A stretch of DNA of 64,000 bases, taken from assembly GCF_001647085.1 (NCBI RefSeq), contig NZ_CP015520.1, positions 1,694,219 to 1,758,218 of the forward strand. Reading direction: 5' to 3'. Position 1 is the first letter of the stretch. Each line of letters starts with the position of its first letter. Source of the DNA: Thermococcus piezophilus. GTDB taxonomy: Archaea; Methanobacteriota_B; Thermococci; Thermococcales; Thermococcaceae. Made by a program: the position numbers and the translations under genes. Shown one piece after another: positions 25,617 through 33,754 of this stretch. The notes beneath the pieces were generated by a model that saw only the letters and a list, made by a program, of their open reading frames with translations, had not been told where the DNA came from and did not search any database.

Positions 25617-25685
25617 CACTCCTCCAGCCAGACGGAGTCGTCTCCAAAGTAGTTCAGCTTAACGACAAAGAGCCTAAATGGCTCT
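25617..25685 (-). pseudogene. Cupin gene relic (C-terminal end only)
   Basis: Minus-strand codons read [21 protein letters not shown] then stop, nearly identical to the end of the intact cupin at 28129-28470 ([19 protein letters not shown]). Everything upstream of this is replaced by a Trm10-like fragment. Confidence 0.75.
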
Positions 25686-25830
25686 TCAGCTTGTCCCAGT
25701 GCATTGGGTCAATTATTAAGTAGGGCCACTCCGGAATGCGGGCCTTCAGGTCTTTAGCTTGATTACTGGGATGACCCTTTTCCGTTGAGGACATCCACGG
25801 TCACATCCTGGAGCTTATTCGGATGAATTG
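25686..25830 (-). pseudogene. Trm10-like gene relic with internal deletion
   Basis: Minus-strand fragments read NKLQDVTVDVLNGKG and, in a shifted frame, DLKARIPEWPYLIIDPMHWDK. They align with DRLQDIAIHVLEGYG and DIKKAIPEWPYFIVDLMHWDK of the intact Trm10 gene at 36.4 kb, about 75 residues apart there but adjacent here. So this is a deleted copy or a relative's copy, joined to the cupin relic. Confidence 0.65.
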
Positions 25831-25953
25831 GGATTGTACAGAAGGCTGAATTCAAAAAATAAATTAAATAGTGGCCTTTGGATATCATTAGTGTGAACCT
25901 TTTCCGGAACTCTGGAATTGGCAGTCTTGATATTGATAAAGGGTATTAAAAGT

Positions 25954-26724
25954 TTAAACCTTAAATAAATGCTCGTACACGTCAATACCCACTTCAAGGT
26001 TATACAGCCAGTCAAGGAATTTTTTGACGTTTTCCCCTTCAAATATCGCACCATGCTGCGGGGCTATCATATTGATGTCAAGGTTTCTCACCATCCTTAC
26101 CCATGCCCTGAGTGCTTTGCTTGAGCTCATGTATCTTTTGTGAAAAGCCTCCATAAATTCTGCATGTCTGTCAAAATCCTCAACAAACAGGTACCACTCC
26201 CCCTCCGGAAACGCCGCCGCTCCTATGTCCGAACTGAGGAGTATCTTTGCCTTCATATCATAGAAAACAAAGTTTCCAGGGGAGTGAAGATAGTGCGCAG
26301 GGAGTGCCTTAATTTTTGAGTTTCCCACCGTTATCTCCATCCCTTCATCGGGAATTCCAATCGTCCTTGGACCACTGAGAATTGCCAAATGGGAGATGAA
26401 CCTTATCCAAAGCTTTGAGATCACGATCTTTGCCAATGGAGCGTATTCAAACCAGAGGTTCATTCCCGCTACAACATCGGGATCCTGATGAGAGTATATT
26501 AGATACTTTATTTTGGTTGGGGGTATTTTGGATGAAACGTTTCTTAGAACCCTCTCAAAAACAAAGTATCCTCCGGGCTCAATCAATGCCGCCTCATCAT
26601 TATCGATGATCAGATACTGATTCGTGAGTATTCCCTTCTCATCCTCAGCCTCCTCTACCCCAAGCCAGAAAACTTTATGGTTACCATCATCATAAAGGGG
26701 ATATGATTCAACTTTTTTAATCAC
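25954..26724 (-). CDS. ODP-type metallo-beta-lactamase fold protein (oxygen/redox-sensing-like)
   Basis: About 256 aa from GTG 26724, just after the upstream gene's stop and behind GGAGGTGGTTAAG; the TTG at 26739 lies inside that site. The di-iron ligands of the flavodiiron fold are visible: SHQDPDVVAG (His-x-Asp-x-Asp), HYLHSPGNF (His), SSDIGAA (Asp) and IAPQHGA (His). No flavodoxin or rubredoxin domain follows, so this is a stand-alone ODP domain, a class that binds O2 or NO in sensing. Last gene of a three-gene operon. Partner function unknown. Confidence 0.8.
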   Translation of the reverse strand: MIKKVESYPLYDDGNHKVFWLGVEEAEDEKGILTNQYLIIDNDEAALIEPGGYFVFERVLRNVSSKIPPTKIKYLIYSHQDPDVVAGMNLWFEYAPLAKIVISKLWIRFISHLAILSGPRTIGIPDEGMEITVGNSKIKALPAHYLHSPGNFVFYDMKAKILLSSDIGAAAFPEGEWYLFVEDFDRHAEFMEAFHKRYMSSSKALRAWVRMVRNLDINMIAPQHGAIFEGENVKKFLDWLYNLEVGIDVYEHLFKV

Positions 26725-26725
26725 C

Positions 26726-27523
26726 TTAACCACCTCCAACTGGAACCCAGATATTTATCATATAAACCCCTTCAATCTTTTCGGCAATCTGAAATGCTTT
26801 TATAGCCTCATCCTGATTGTTTCCCATGACCTTTACACTTTCAGTCCCGGTGCTGTCTCTGTATTGAATGGCAGTGATTCTTCCCTGATCAAGGAGGACT
26901 TTAAATGACTTGGTGCCGTCTTGGTTGATCCCCGATATGTAAAATGTCTCTTCTCTATAATTTGAGATTATTTTCATTAGGGATTCAAAGAGCTGTCCTT
27001 TTTGAATCGTGTGCAGACCTGTATAAACCATTTTAGCTCTGGAGAGAAAACCTGCCAAGCTCATTGGATCATCAAAGTCAATATCTAAGGTCGTTTTTGG
27101 ACTTTTGATGGATGTGTCTTTAAGGGATTCTGCCATGACCCTAAGTGTCTCCCCAATGCCCCTTGCAAGCTCTTCAATGGTCTTTCCAAGTAAGAACTCC
27201 CTTTTACCGGAATACCTAACCTCAACTGTAGCATTGGTCGTTGCTTTCTTCGGTGATTCAAGCAAAATCATGATAGTTATTTTGCTTTGTTTACCTTTTC
27301 CATCATAAACATAAGTGTTTTTATCTTCGCTAATTGAAAAAGCATACTCATCCTCAAACGAGAAAATAAACCTAGGCAGTCTAATCCGGGCAATGATCCC
27401 CTTTAATTTTCTAATTTTCACAACGTATGGCCAGTTCAGTATAAATTCCTCAGCGTTTTCCAGAACCTTTTTTACATTATCCGGGGAAGCGTTTATACTC
27501 ACAATATAAATTTTTCGTTTCAT
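26726..27523 (-). CDS. Uncharacterised two-domain protein (SRPBCC-like N-terminus)
   Basis: 265 aa, ATG 27523 behind GGTGAACTCC. Residues 1-140 begin KRKIYIVSINASPDNVKKVLENAEEFI, a pattern typical of START/SRPBCC ligand-binding folds. Residues 160-262 (KGQLFESLMKIISNYREETF, then a beta-rich KVLLDQGRITAIQYRDSTG) faintly recall DUF4388/PatA-like sensory domains. Both are tentative fold guesses. It ends in GGG and its stop is 2 bases into the next start region, so it is coupled to the ODP gene. Confidence 0.6.
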   Translation of the reverse strand: MKRKIYIVSINASPDNVKKVLENAEEFILNWPYVVKIRKLKGIIARIRLPRFIFSFEDEYAFSISEDKNTYVYDGKGKQSKITIMILLESPKKATTNATVEVRYSGKREFLLGKTIEELARGIGETLRVMAESLKDTSIKSPKTTLDIDFDDPMSLAGFLSRAKMVYTGLHTIQKGQLFESLMKIISNYREETFYISGINQDGTKSFKVLLDQGRITAIQYRDSTGTESVKVMGNNQDEAIKAFQIAEKIEGVYMINIWVPVGGG

Positions 27524-27529
27524 TGGAGT

Positions 27530-27838
27530 TCACCTAAGGATTGATAGCAGCTTCAGATACAGACCTTCAACTCCCGAGGTAACCTCAACAGGAAACATGA
27601 AGTAAACCATGTCATCTTCCACTATAACAAGCTCATCGGGGTTTTCCTTTAATACAACGTCCATCCTGATATCGGTAATGGTCTTAGCTTGAATTTTCAT
27701 CTCCCCAACTACGTGTGGAATTGAATTGAACTTCGTCGCTTCCATTATCTCAGGCCACAACTGATAAATCCGCTCCAGTGGGTTGTCCATCCATACAAAG
27801 GTGCTCCTATGAGCATTATATTCAAGACTGGTAGTCAC
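27530..27838 (-). CDS. Uncharacterised small protein, first gene of ODP operon
   Basis: 102 aa from GTG 27838, 6 bases behind GGAGGGAT; a TTG at 27874 is also in frame but has no such site. No membrane segment. The pattern WMDNPLERIYQLWPEIMEAT and the alternating strands of VVGEMKIQAKTITDIRMDVV suggest a START-like fold, like its neighbour. A TATA-like TTTTTAAAC lies about 55 bases upstream. Function unknown. Confidence 0.6.
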   Translation of the reverse strand: MTTSLEYNAHRSTFVWMDNPLERIYQLWPEIMEATKFNSIPHVVGEMKIQAKTITDIRMDVVLKENPDELVIVEDDMVYFMFPVEVTSGVEGLYLKLLSILR

Positions 27839-27874
27839 CTTATATCCCTCCAATATTTTTATCTCTCTTGTCAA

Positions 27875-28128
27875 TGTCTATATAGGTTAGGTTTTTAAAC
27901 ATTGCTATTCAAAACTAAAACCTTTAAGTAACGAGATCAGAATTAAAATTTTAAGGATTTTAAATTACGTTCAAAGATGTTCAGCTTTTATGTTATAATC
28001 AAAGGTTAGATTCCTATAGATAGTTTTAATTATTTTCAATACAATTTGATCCAGAAATGAGGGATAGATATTGAGATAGTACTCAACCAAACAGTATAAA
28101 AACGTTCAGACGCTAAAAGATTTTGAAA
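27875..28128. other. AT-rich intergenic region
   Basis: About 250 bases, strongly AT-rich, between the ODP operon and the cupin stop. It contains the TATA region of the ODP operon (27885-27897). No gene or RNA seen. Confidence 0.4.
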
Positions 28129-28470
28129 TCATTCAAGCCAGATGCTATCGTCTCCAAAGTAGTTCAGCTTAACGACAAAGAGCCTAAACGGCTCTTCCCC
28201 TTCATTGACAACCCAGTGAAGGGTTTTGGGCTTGACCAGGAATATATCTCCCGGCTTTGCATCGTATTCCTTTTCCCCGATACCGAGTTTTGCCACTCCG
28301 CTAATTATGTAGAACAGCTCGTACTGCCTTTCGTGATAGTGCTTTTTAACCGTCTGTCCCGGCTTCACCTCAACTATCTGGGCGTAGCTTCCCTCCGGCA
28401 ATTCCCCCTCAAAGAGAGGAAGCTTTCTGTATGTCCCACGATCGATGAGGTTTTTGATCTCGGCCTTCAT
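28129..28470 (-). CDS. Single-domain cupin
   Basis: 113 aa. Cupin motif 1 is KHYHERQYELFYIISG (metal ligands His, His, Glu), motif 2 is PGDIFLVKPKTLHWV (His). Such small cupins bind a metal and a sugar, amino acid or other small ligand; function is open. It is the last gene of the minus-strand run that starts at 30.8 kb, and a relic of a near-identical second copy lies at 25617-25685. Confidence 0.85.
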   Translation of the reverse strand: MKAEIKNLIDRGTYRKLPLFEGELPEGSYAQIVEVKPGQTVKKHYHERQYELFYIISGVAKLGIGEKEYDAKPGDIFLVKPKTLHWVVNEGEEPFRLFVVKLNYFGDDSIWLE

Positions 28471-28504
28471 GGTTGTGGATTTGTATGGAGAAATAAAAAT
28501 GTTG

Positions 28505-28672
28505 CTAACTACTCAGGGTTTCCCTGTGAAGCTGGAGGACATCAAGGAACACAACGAAGAGACCTGGGAGAACTATCGTCCAGGGGCTGATATTCCAGCC
28601 GAGGGCTATTGGGGCCAGTCCAAGGAGAATATACGTTGTAACGGCTATCAGGCCTGATTTAGGAGTATCCAT
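28505..28672 (-). CDS. Small two-helix membrane protein
   Basis: 55 aa from ATG 28672 (TTG 28690 is possible): MDTPKSGLIAVTTYILL, then two hydrophobic segments at about residues 8-25 and 30-48. It lies 34 bases upstream of the cupin on the same strand. No family recognised; it may be part of the small membrane gene run. Confidence 0.45.
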   Translation of the reverse strand: MDTPKSGLIAVTTYILLGLAPIALGWNISPWTIVLPGLFVVFLDVLQLHRETLSS

Positions 28673-28748
28673 TCGTTTTTTGGAGTACAAATAAATAAGA
28701 AAAGGGATGCCGAGAACTATACCTGTCCCAACTCACGCATTCACTTTT

Positions 28749-29147
28749 TCACATCCCTACACTCTTTTTATTGAAGATAAGATCAACAATAATAAGCATA
28801 AGGCCGAATCCAACCCCTTCAAGCAAATGTCTCATGAGATAATAAATCTTTTCGTCCAACAGGTATCCTATGATATCAAGCACAAAAACTGCAAACGCTG
28901 GGATGAGCACGTCCAATACTGCTATGGCGTAAGCGGATGTTTCTTCTCCACTAATTTCAAGTACTTTTTGACATGTATAGAACTAGAAGCGAAGATAAAA
29001 AGCACTAGAGAATAAATAAAATACTTAGGATTAAATAAAATACTTAGGATTATGATTTTTAAAATATAAAAAGGAAATCAACAGAAGGACGAGAAATGTG
29101 GACCAGATGAAAATTTTCTCAGGTTTATTTGTGTTTCTAATCGTCAT
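28749..29147 (-). pseudogene. Membrane protein, broken by 19-bp tandem duplication and frameshift
   Basis: ATG 29147 starts MTIRNTNKPEKIFIWSTFLVLLLISFLYF and stops in the duplicated segment. After removing one repeat the frame continues YFIYSLVLFIFASSS; a second shift near 28975 leads to CQKVLEISGEETSAYAIAVL and IPAFAVFVLDIIGYLLDEK, LLEGVGFGLMLIIVDLIFNKK, stop at 28749. Reconstructed, about 125 residues with four helices, one of a family of small membrane proteins in this run. Confidence 0.6.
29013..29050. repeat. Perfect 19-bp tandem duplication
   Basis: TAAATAAAATACTTAGGAT occurs twice head to tail (29013-29031, 29032-29050). Being 19 bases it shifts the reading frame of the membrane gene it lies in. 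Confidence 0.95.
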
Positions 29148-29161
29148 GGCATACCACTCCC

Positions 29162-29547
29162 CTAAGGTAAAGTGCCTTTTTGTTTGAATGGCAATATGAT
29201 CGCATACTCAACTGACAGTACGACCAAGATTGTGCCTAATATTGCTGCTATAGCAAAGACTTTCCATTCTTCATAACAAGCCTTTAATAGGTATGCCCAC
29301 CCAAATTCGACAAGGCAAGCAAAGACACCACCAAATAACAATCCACGCACTATCTCATATCTCCTGAGAAATAGCACGACAATGAGACAGGGTATACCAA
29401 AATTGCCGACGTGACCAAGAGTCCAAGAATAATAGCATTTGAAAGACTAGTCTTTTCATATGTTGACAGGATATTCCCAGCCAAGAAAATAATAAAAAAG
29501 ACTAAAAAGTGGACCCAAGTTTTTTCCTAATTTCAAAAGCTTTCCAT
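29162..29547 (-). pseudogene. Four-helix membrane protein, frameshifted
   Basis: ATG 29547 follows GGGGGATATA right behind the Cys-rich gene stop. After early compensating lesions near 29530 the frame reads WVHFLVFFIIFLAGNILSTYEK; a shift near 29430 leads to HVGNFGIPCLIVVLFLRRYE, IVRGLLFGGVFACLVEFGWA and VFAIAAILGTILVVLSVEYA, ending at 29162. About 128 residues if repaired. Position right after a candidate peptide precursor fits an immunity or export role, which is inference. Confidence 0.6.
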
Positions 29548-29557
29548 TATATCCCCC

Positions 29558-30302
29558 TCATGGGGGTATGGAACTTACCCACGTTGTGCCATGTTCCAAA
29601 CAGCAGTTGCTATCTGCACTTATACACCATGCACAATTTGCAACTACGCACGCAATGCACACATATGGAGTAACCCAAATTGTGATGGCACAGGCTGGAC
29701 CACAATGTCCCGCACTTGTACAACAGTCTATGGCACATATCCAATTCATAGTACAGCAGTATTCACTACAACTCGAAAACAATCCGCAGTCACTATCAGA
29801 GGTACATTCATGTGTGCAGCTACTAGTGGAAGTATATTCTCCGTTAGTAGTTAATACAATAGTCTTAATTGCAGGAGTAGATTGTTGGCTTTTTTGAGTG
29901 TTATCACCATCATAGAAGGAGAGATCTCACCGTTACTCCCTGCACAGGCTTTGAAAACTCGTACAGCGCTATCACGTGCTTCTTGTCCTTTAGCGGGATT
30001 CCCATAGCTAGCATGGTTATCTTTTCCCCGTTATATTCAATCGTATGCTTGACGATTTTAACTTGAGAGTTGTCAACGTCCCACGGCTTTGTCAGCTTCC
30101 AGAAGTCCCTTGTAGTTGCTAGCTTGAAGGATATATGTGCTTTAGACCAGTTCTTCTGGACCATGTCAATGGGCTTTGTAACTGCGAAGGGATTCACGTA
30201 CCCTTTCAATTCTGGATACTTCGGGTAGCTGACTACATAGGCTCCGTATGCTCCAACGAGGAGCAAGACCACAAATATGGCCAGCAGTGCACGTTTTCTC
30301 AT
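29558..30302 (-). pseudogene. Secreted protein with 17-cysteine C-terminal domain, one frameshift (halocin C8-like layout)
   Basis: ATG 30302 (MRKRALLAIFVVLLLVGAYG, a signal peptide or anchor) lies 18 or so bases after the predicted transcription start; ATG 30338 is in frame but too near the TATA box. Residues to about 130 form a beta-rich domain (MLAMGIPLKDKKHVIALYEF). The frame then stops at 29910, while the next frame is open from VTGDLSFYDGDNTQKS-like codons, given one base less near 29930, through a Ser/Thr linker into a domain with 17 cysteines in about 80 residues (SCSEYCCTMNWICAIDCC, CGPACAITIWVTPYVC, ANCAWC, SNCCLEHG), stop 29558. Full product about 247 aa. Signal, middle domain and Cys-rich C-terminal peptide mirror halocin C8 precursors. 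Confidence 0.6.
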
Positions 30303-30341
30303 CGACCCCCAACGGGTTTTTGCGTTAAATTTTTTCATTTT

Positions 30342-30351
30342 ATTATATATA
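30342..30351 (-). promoter_or_regulatory. TATA box for the Cys-rich precursor gene
   Basis: On the minus strand the sequence reads ATATATAATA about 40 bases before ATG 30302, a canonical box A. It starts the transcription unit running from 30302 down to about 28129. Confidence 0.55.
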
Positions 30352-30506
30352 ACACTTTCGTTTGAACTGAGCCCGGTTTATATTATGAATTACAAAAATT
30401 ACCACGAACTAATCTAAGTTATTTCCCTTTGCATTCCCTTTAACACTAATGTTAGGCTGGGGTTTTTCATCAAGCTACCTCTCGAGCTTTCCGAAAAGGT
30501 CATGCT

Positions 30507-30830
30507 TCATTGTAACTCCGAACAGGAAATCCAAGAAACGCCCCCAAAGATTGTTGGCCTAGCCGAATCAAAAGGCTGGTGAGTAACTACTGTCATCACC
30601 AAAACAGAAACGGCAACCGTTCCATACCATATGAGGGCCTCTACAAGCTCGATTTGGGCTTCAGAATGAAAGCCAGAACCGTGGGTATTAAGAAGAATCC
30701 AAGAAAACCCCCCACTGCCGATGACAATACCAAGACTTAAATCGTTCTCGTTCACTCTAACTGCTGAACTAAGGCCAAAAAGAACAGCGAATGCAATAAA
30801 TGCACTTTTTAAATTGAGGCGAGGGTTCAC
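30507..30830 (-). CDS. Small membrane protein, three helices
   Basis: 107 aa from GTG 30830, behind GGGTGTT. Helices at about residues 8-26, 33-50 and 62-84. The end (FGGVSWISCSELQ) may be altered by a frameshift because hydrophobic coding potential ends abruptly. It lies upstream of the Cys-rich gene with its own position in the run. No family recognised. Confidence 0.5.
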   Translation of the reverse strand: MNPRLNLKSAFIAFAVLFGLSSAVRVNENDLSLGIVIGSGGFSWILLNTHGSGFHSEAQIELVEALIWYGTVAVSVLVMTVVTHQPFDSARPTIFGGVSWISCSELQ

Positions 30831-30957
30831 AACACCCTATCATAAATTTTTTGCCTATTGGGTTTGAATCTCTCTTTTCGACCTTCATCTAAACACTCAA
30901 AAGGCTTTTATAGTTCGCTTTCCATACCCCCCTGGACAAACGTAAACGGTGATGACC

Positions 30958-32325
30958 ATGGAGGCACTTGAGAAGGCCCTCAGATGGGCTGAGGACAACC
31001 TGAAGGCGGACTACATAGAGCTGCGCTATGAAAGCCTGAAGAAGACGACTCTCGGACTCAAAGACGGTGTTTTTACGAGCTTCACTGGAAAGCTCCAGCA
31101 GGGTGTCGCAATAAGGGTTTTCGCCTATGGTGCTTGGGGTTTCTCTTCAACGAACAGGCTGGAGAACCTTGAGAGGGCCATTGAAGAGGCTTACAAACTT
31201 GCAAAAGCCGCCTCCCAGACCAAGAAGGAGAAGATAGAACTGGCTGAGATAAAGCCCGTCCAGGACTTCGTGAAGAGCAAGATGAAAATCAAACCAGCCG
31301 AGATAGACGTCGAGGAGAAGGTGACGCACCTCCTTGAGCTTGAAAGGCTTCTCAAGGAGGACGAAGCCGTTAAGTCCGTTCAGATTCGTTACGAGGACGG
31401 TAGTGGAGAAAAGGTTCTCCTCACGAACGAGGGGACTCACATTACCTGGGACTACAACTATCTCTTCCAAGGAACCTATATTACCGGAAAGAAAGACGGA
31501 AAGCTCGCCATGGCGAGGGACAGCATCGGAGCGGTGGACTACGGCTGGGAGCTCATGACTGAACATGAATCCAACGAGAAGGTAACTGAGAGGCTCCTCA
31601 GGAAGATGCACTCTCAGCTGGACGGTATCGCTCCAAAGCGCGGCGAGTTCCCGATAGTTGCTGGCCCAATAGTCGTCGGCATCATCGCCCACGAGGCTTT
31701 GGGCCACTTGGCCGAGGCTGACCTGACCATAAACTCGCCCTTCAAGGACCTCATTGGAAAGCAAATTGCTCCTGAATACGTGACCATGAGCGAGCGTTAC
31801 GTTGAGGGAGGTTTTGGCAACGACAAGTACGACGACGAAGGCGTCCCCGTTAAGGACATCCACATCATCGAGAACGGAATCCTGAAAGAGATAATGTTCA
31901 ACCGCGAGTATGCGGCAAAGTGGAACATGGAGCCGAACGGACACGCGAGGGCTCAGGATTACACCTATCCACCTATAATCAGAATGCGCAACACCGTTTT
32001 TGAGCCTGGAGATTGCTCCTTCGAAGAGCTAATAGAGGACATCAAGTTCGGCTACTATGTGGTAGACTTCCGCGGTGGCCAGGCCCAGCTGAACAGCGCA
32101 TTCCAAGTCGGAATCCAGGAGGGCTACGTTATCAGGAATGGCGAAATAGCCGAGCCGATAAGGGACACCTCTATCACCGGCGTGGCAATAGAGGCTCTCA
32201 AGAGGATAAGCGCGATCGGCAAGGACTTTGGCCTTGAGGTCGGCTTCTGCGGCAAGGGACAGACGGCCTTCGTAAGCTCTGGCGGGCCGCACATGCGCTT
32301 CGACGGGGGAATACTCATCGGGTGA
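30958..32325 (+). CDS. tldD: TldD-family metallopeptidase
   Basis: 455 aa from ATG 30958 after GGTGATGACC. The zinc motif HEALGHLAEAD (HExxxH) is at about residue 245. N-terminal WAEDNLKADYIELRYE and FGLEVGFCGKGQTAFVSSGGPHMRF at the C-terminus are family signatures. TldD with TldE forms a heterodimeric protease that trims peptides, including microcin B17 in bacteria. tldE starts 10 bases downstream. TATA-like CTTTTATAG precedes by about 50 bases. Confidence 0.95.
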   Translation: MEALEKALRWAEDNLKADYIELRYESLKKTTLGLKDGVFTSFTGKLQQGVAIRVFAYGAWGFSSTNRLENLERAIEEAYKLAKAASQTKKEKIELAEIKPVQDFVKSKMKIKPAEIDVEEKVTHLLELERLLKEDEAVKSVQIRYEDGSGEKVLLTNEGTHITWDYNYLFQGTYITGKKDGKLAMARDSIGAVDYGWELMTEHESNEKVTERLLRKMHSQLDGIAPKRGEFPIVAGPIVVGIIAHEALGHLAEADLTINSPFKDLIGKQIAPEYVTMSERYVEGGFGNDKYDDEGVPVKDIHIIENGILKEIMFNREYAAKWNMEPNGHARAQDYTYPPIIRMRNTVFEPGDCSFEELIEDIKFGYYVVDFRGGQAQLNSAFQVGIQEGYVIRNGEIAEPIRDTSITGVAIEALKRISAIGKDFGLEVGFCGKGQTAFVSSGGPHMRFDGGILIG

Positions 32326-32335
32326 GGTGGTGGAA

Positions 32336-33661
32336 ATGAAAGAACTCATACGCTTTGGCGAGAGATTTTTTGACGAGCTCGAGATTGCCATCTACAGAAC
32401 GAGGGGCGTTAGCGCCAGCATCGAGCTCAACGAGATTTCAATGGCCAGCGTTAAGAGCAGGGCGATCACGATAATCCGTGGAATAAATGAGAAGCGCCTC
32501 GGTTTAGCTATAATAGACAGCGAGGAGCCCGAGCGGATTAAGGAAGCTATAGAGACTGCTGCAAAGATGGCGAGGCTCAACAGCAGGGATGGAAAGTGGG
32601 ACTCCCTCCCAGAGCCGGGCAAATACCGCGAGCCACTCAAGCCGAACAAGGAGCTCAAGGAGGCCTCCCCCGACCAGCTCGTCGAGATGGTCATCAGGGG
32701 TATAAAGCTCGCCCGCGAGAAAGACCCAAATGCCGTTGTTGCTGGAGGTGAAGGCGGCGTAATTTGGGAGGAGAAGCACATCGTCAACTCCCGCGGGGTA
32801 GATGTCTTCCAGGAGGGAGGGATGGCCTACATCTTCTTCGAGCTCGTGGGAAGAAAAGGCGGCGTGGTGACGCCGGGCATATTCGACTTCGACGCGCGCA
32901 GAGATTTGAACCTCGACGTTGAAGGGGTAGTCGAGAGGGTCGTCAGGAAGGTCGACTGGGCCTACGACGTCAAGGCCAGCAAGAACGAGGAGATTCCCAT
33001 AATCCTCGGTCCATGGGCCATAGCCGGACTCCTGAGCTATGCCCTATTCCCTGCCTTCAGCGGTGAGAGGCTCGTCAAGGAAACCACGCCCCTCGCTGGG
33101 AAGGTTGGGGAAGCTGTAGCGAGCGAAGTGCTGACTATTTACGACGACCCGTTCCACAAACTGAGCATTGAGCCAGTCATAGCGGACGGCGAGGGTGTTC
33201 CAACGAGGAAGAACATCCTCATCGAAAAGGGCACCTTTAAGGGCTTCGTCTGGGACAACTACTGGGCTAAGGTTTACGGGACGGAGAGCACTGGTAACGG
33301 AAAAAGGGACCTGAGAAGCGGAGGAATAAACATAGGCTTCCACAACGTCGTAATCGAGAACGGAAAGAAGAGCTTCGAGGACATGATAGGCGAGATAAAG
33401 CACGGCTACTTCGTGGACGGCTTCCAGGGTGCCCACTCAAGCAACCCCGACAACGGAAACTTCGCGGTGACGGCGAATCCAGCGTACCTCATCGAGGATG
33501 GCGAGGTAGTAGGCTCGAGCGTGTTCCTAATTGCTGGAAACATCTACGAGTTGCTCAAGCAAGCCAGCGAGGTCAGCAAGGAAGTCACGGTAATGCCCTT
33601 CATGACGGCCGTAACTACGCCCTTCATAAGGTTCGAGGACGTGAAGATAGCGGGGAAGTGA
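32336..33661 (+). CDS. tldE: TldE (PmbA)-family protein
   Basis: 441 aa from ATG 32336 behind GGTGGTGGAA; GTG 32327 lies within the site. It has the TldE fold without HExxxH: RGVSASIELNEISMASVKSR, VAGGEGGVIWEEKHIVNSRG, SVFLIAGNIYELL. It is the inactive partner that shapes the TldD active site. It is cotranscribed with tldD. A T-rich tract (33664-33694) follows and may end transcription. Confidence 0.95.
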   Translation: MKELIRFGERFFDELEIAIYRTRGVSASIELNEISMASVKSRAITIIRGINEKRLGLAIIDSEEPERIKEAIETAAKMARLNSRDGKWDSLPEPGKYREPLKPNKELKEASPDQLVEMVIRGIKLAREKDPNAVVAGGEGGVIWEEKHIVNSRGVDVFQEGGMAYIFFELVGRKGGVVTPGIFDFDARRDLNLDVEGVVERVVRKVDWAYDVKASKNEEIPIILGPWAIAGLLSYALFPAFSGERLVKETTPLAGKVGEAVASEVLTIYDDPFHKLSIEPVIADGEGVPTRKNILIEKGTFKGFVWDNYWAKVYGTESTGNGKRDLRSGGINIGFHNVVIENGKKSFEDMIGEIKHGYFVDGFQGAHSSNPDNGNFAVTANPAYLIEDGEVVGSSVFLIAGNIYELLKQASEVSKEVTVMPFMTAVTTPFIRFEDVKIAGK

Positions 33662-33663
33662 GG

Positions 33664-33754
33664 CTTTCTTTTCCCCGTTTTGCATCTCTTTTTGCACGTG
33701 GATCAATGAAGCAACCGGCCACTCACAGCCGGGATGTTCTACACTCAGAACATC
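33664..33754. terminator. Convergent terminator region: T-tracts and two hairpins
   Basis: After the tldE stop come T-runs (CTTTCTTTTCCCCGTTTTGC, CTCTTTTTGC). Then two perfect stems: CCGGC/GCCGG (33715-33732) and GATGTTCT/AGAACATC (33733-33754), the second overlapping the trm5 stop codon. Archaeal termination needs mainly the T-runs; the hairpins may protect 3' ends. Confidence 0.5.

Noticed and set aside
28707-29015. Plus-strand frame of 102 codons
   Set aside because: Opposite the frameshifted membrane gene, whose minus-strand reading gives clear helices; no start signals on plus.
29568-29897. Plus-strand open frame opposite the Cys-rich gene
   Set aside because: Composition is explained as the shadow of the Cys-rich minus frame, which has signal peptide, linker and operon context; the plus frame has no ribosome binding site.
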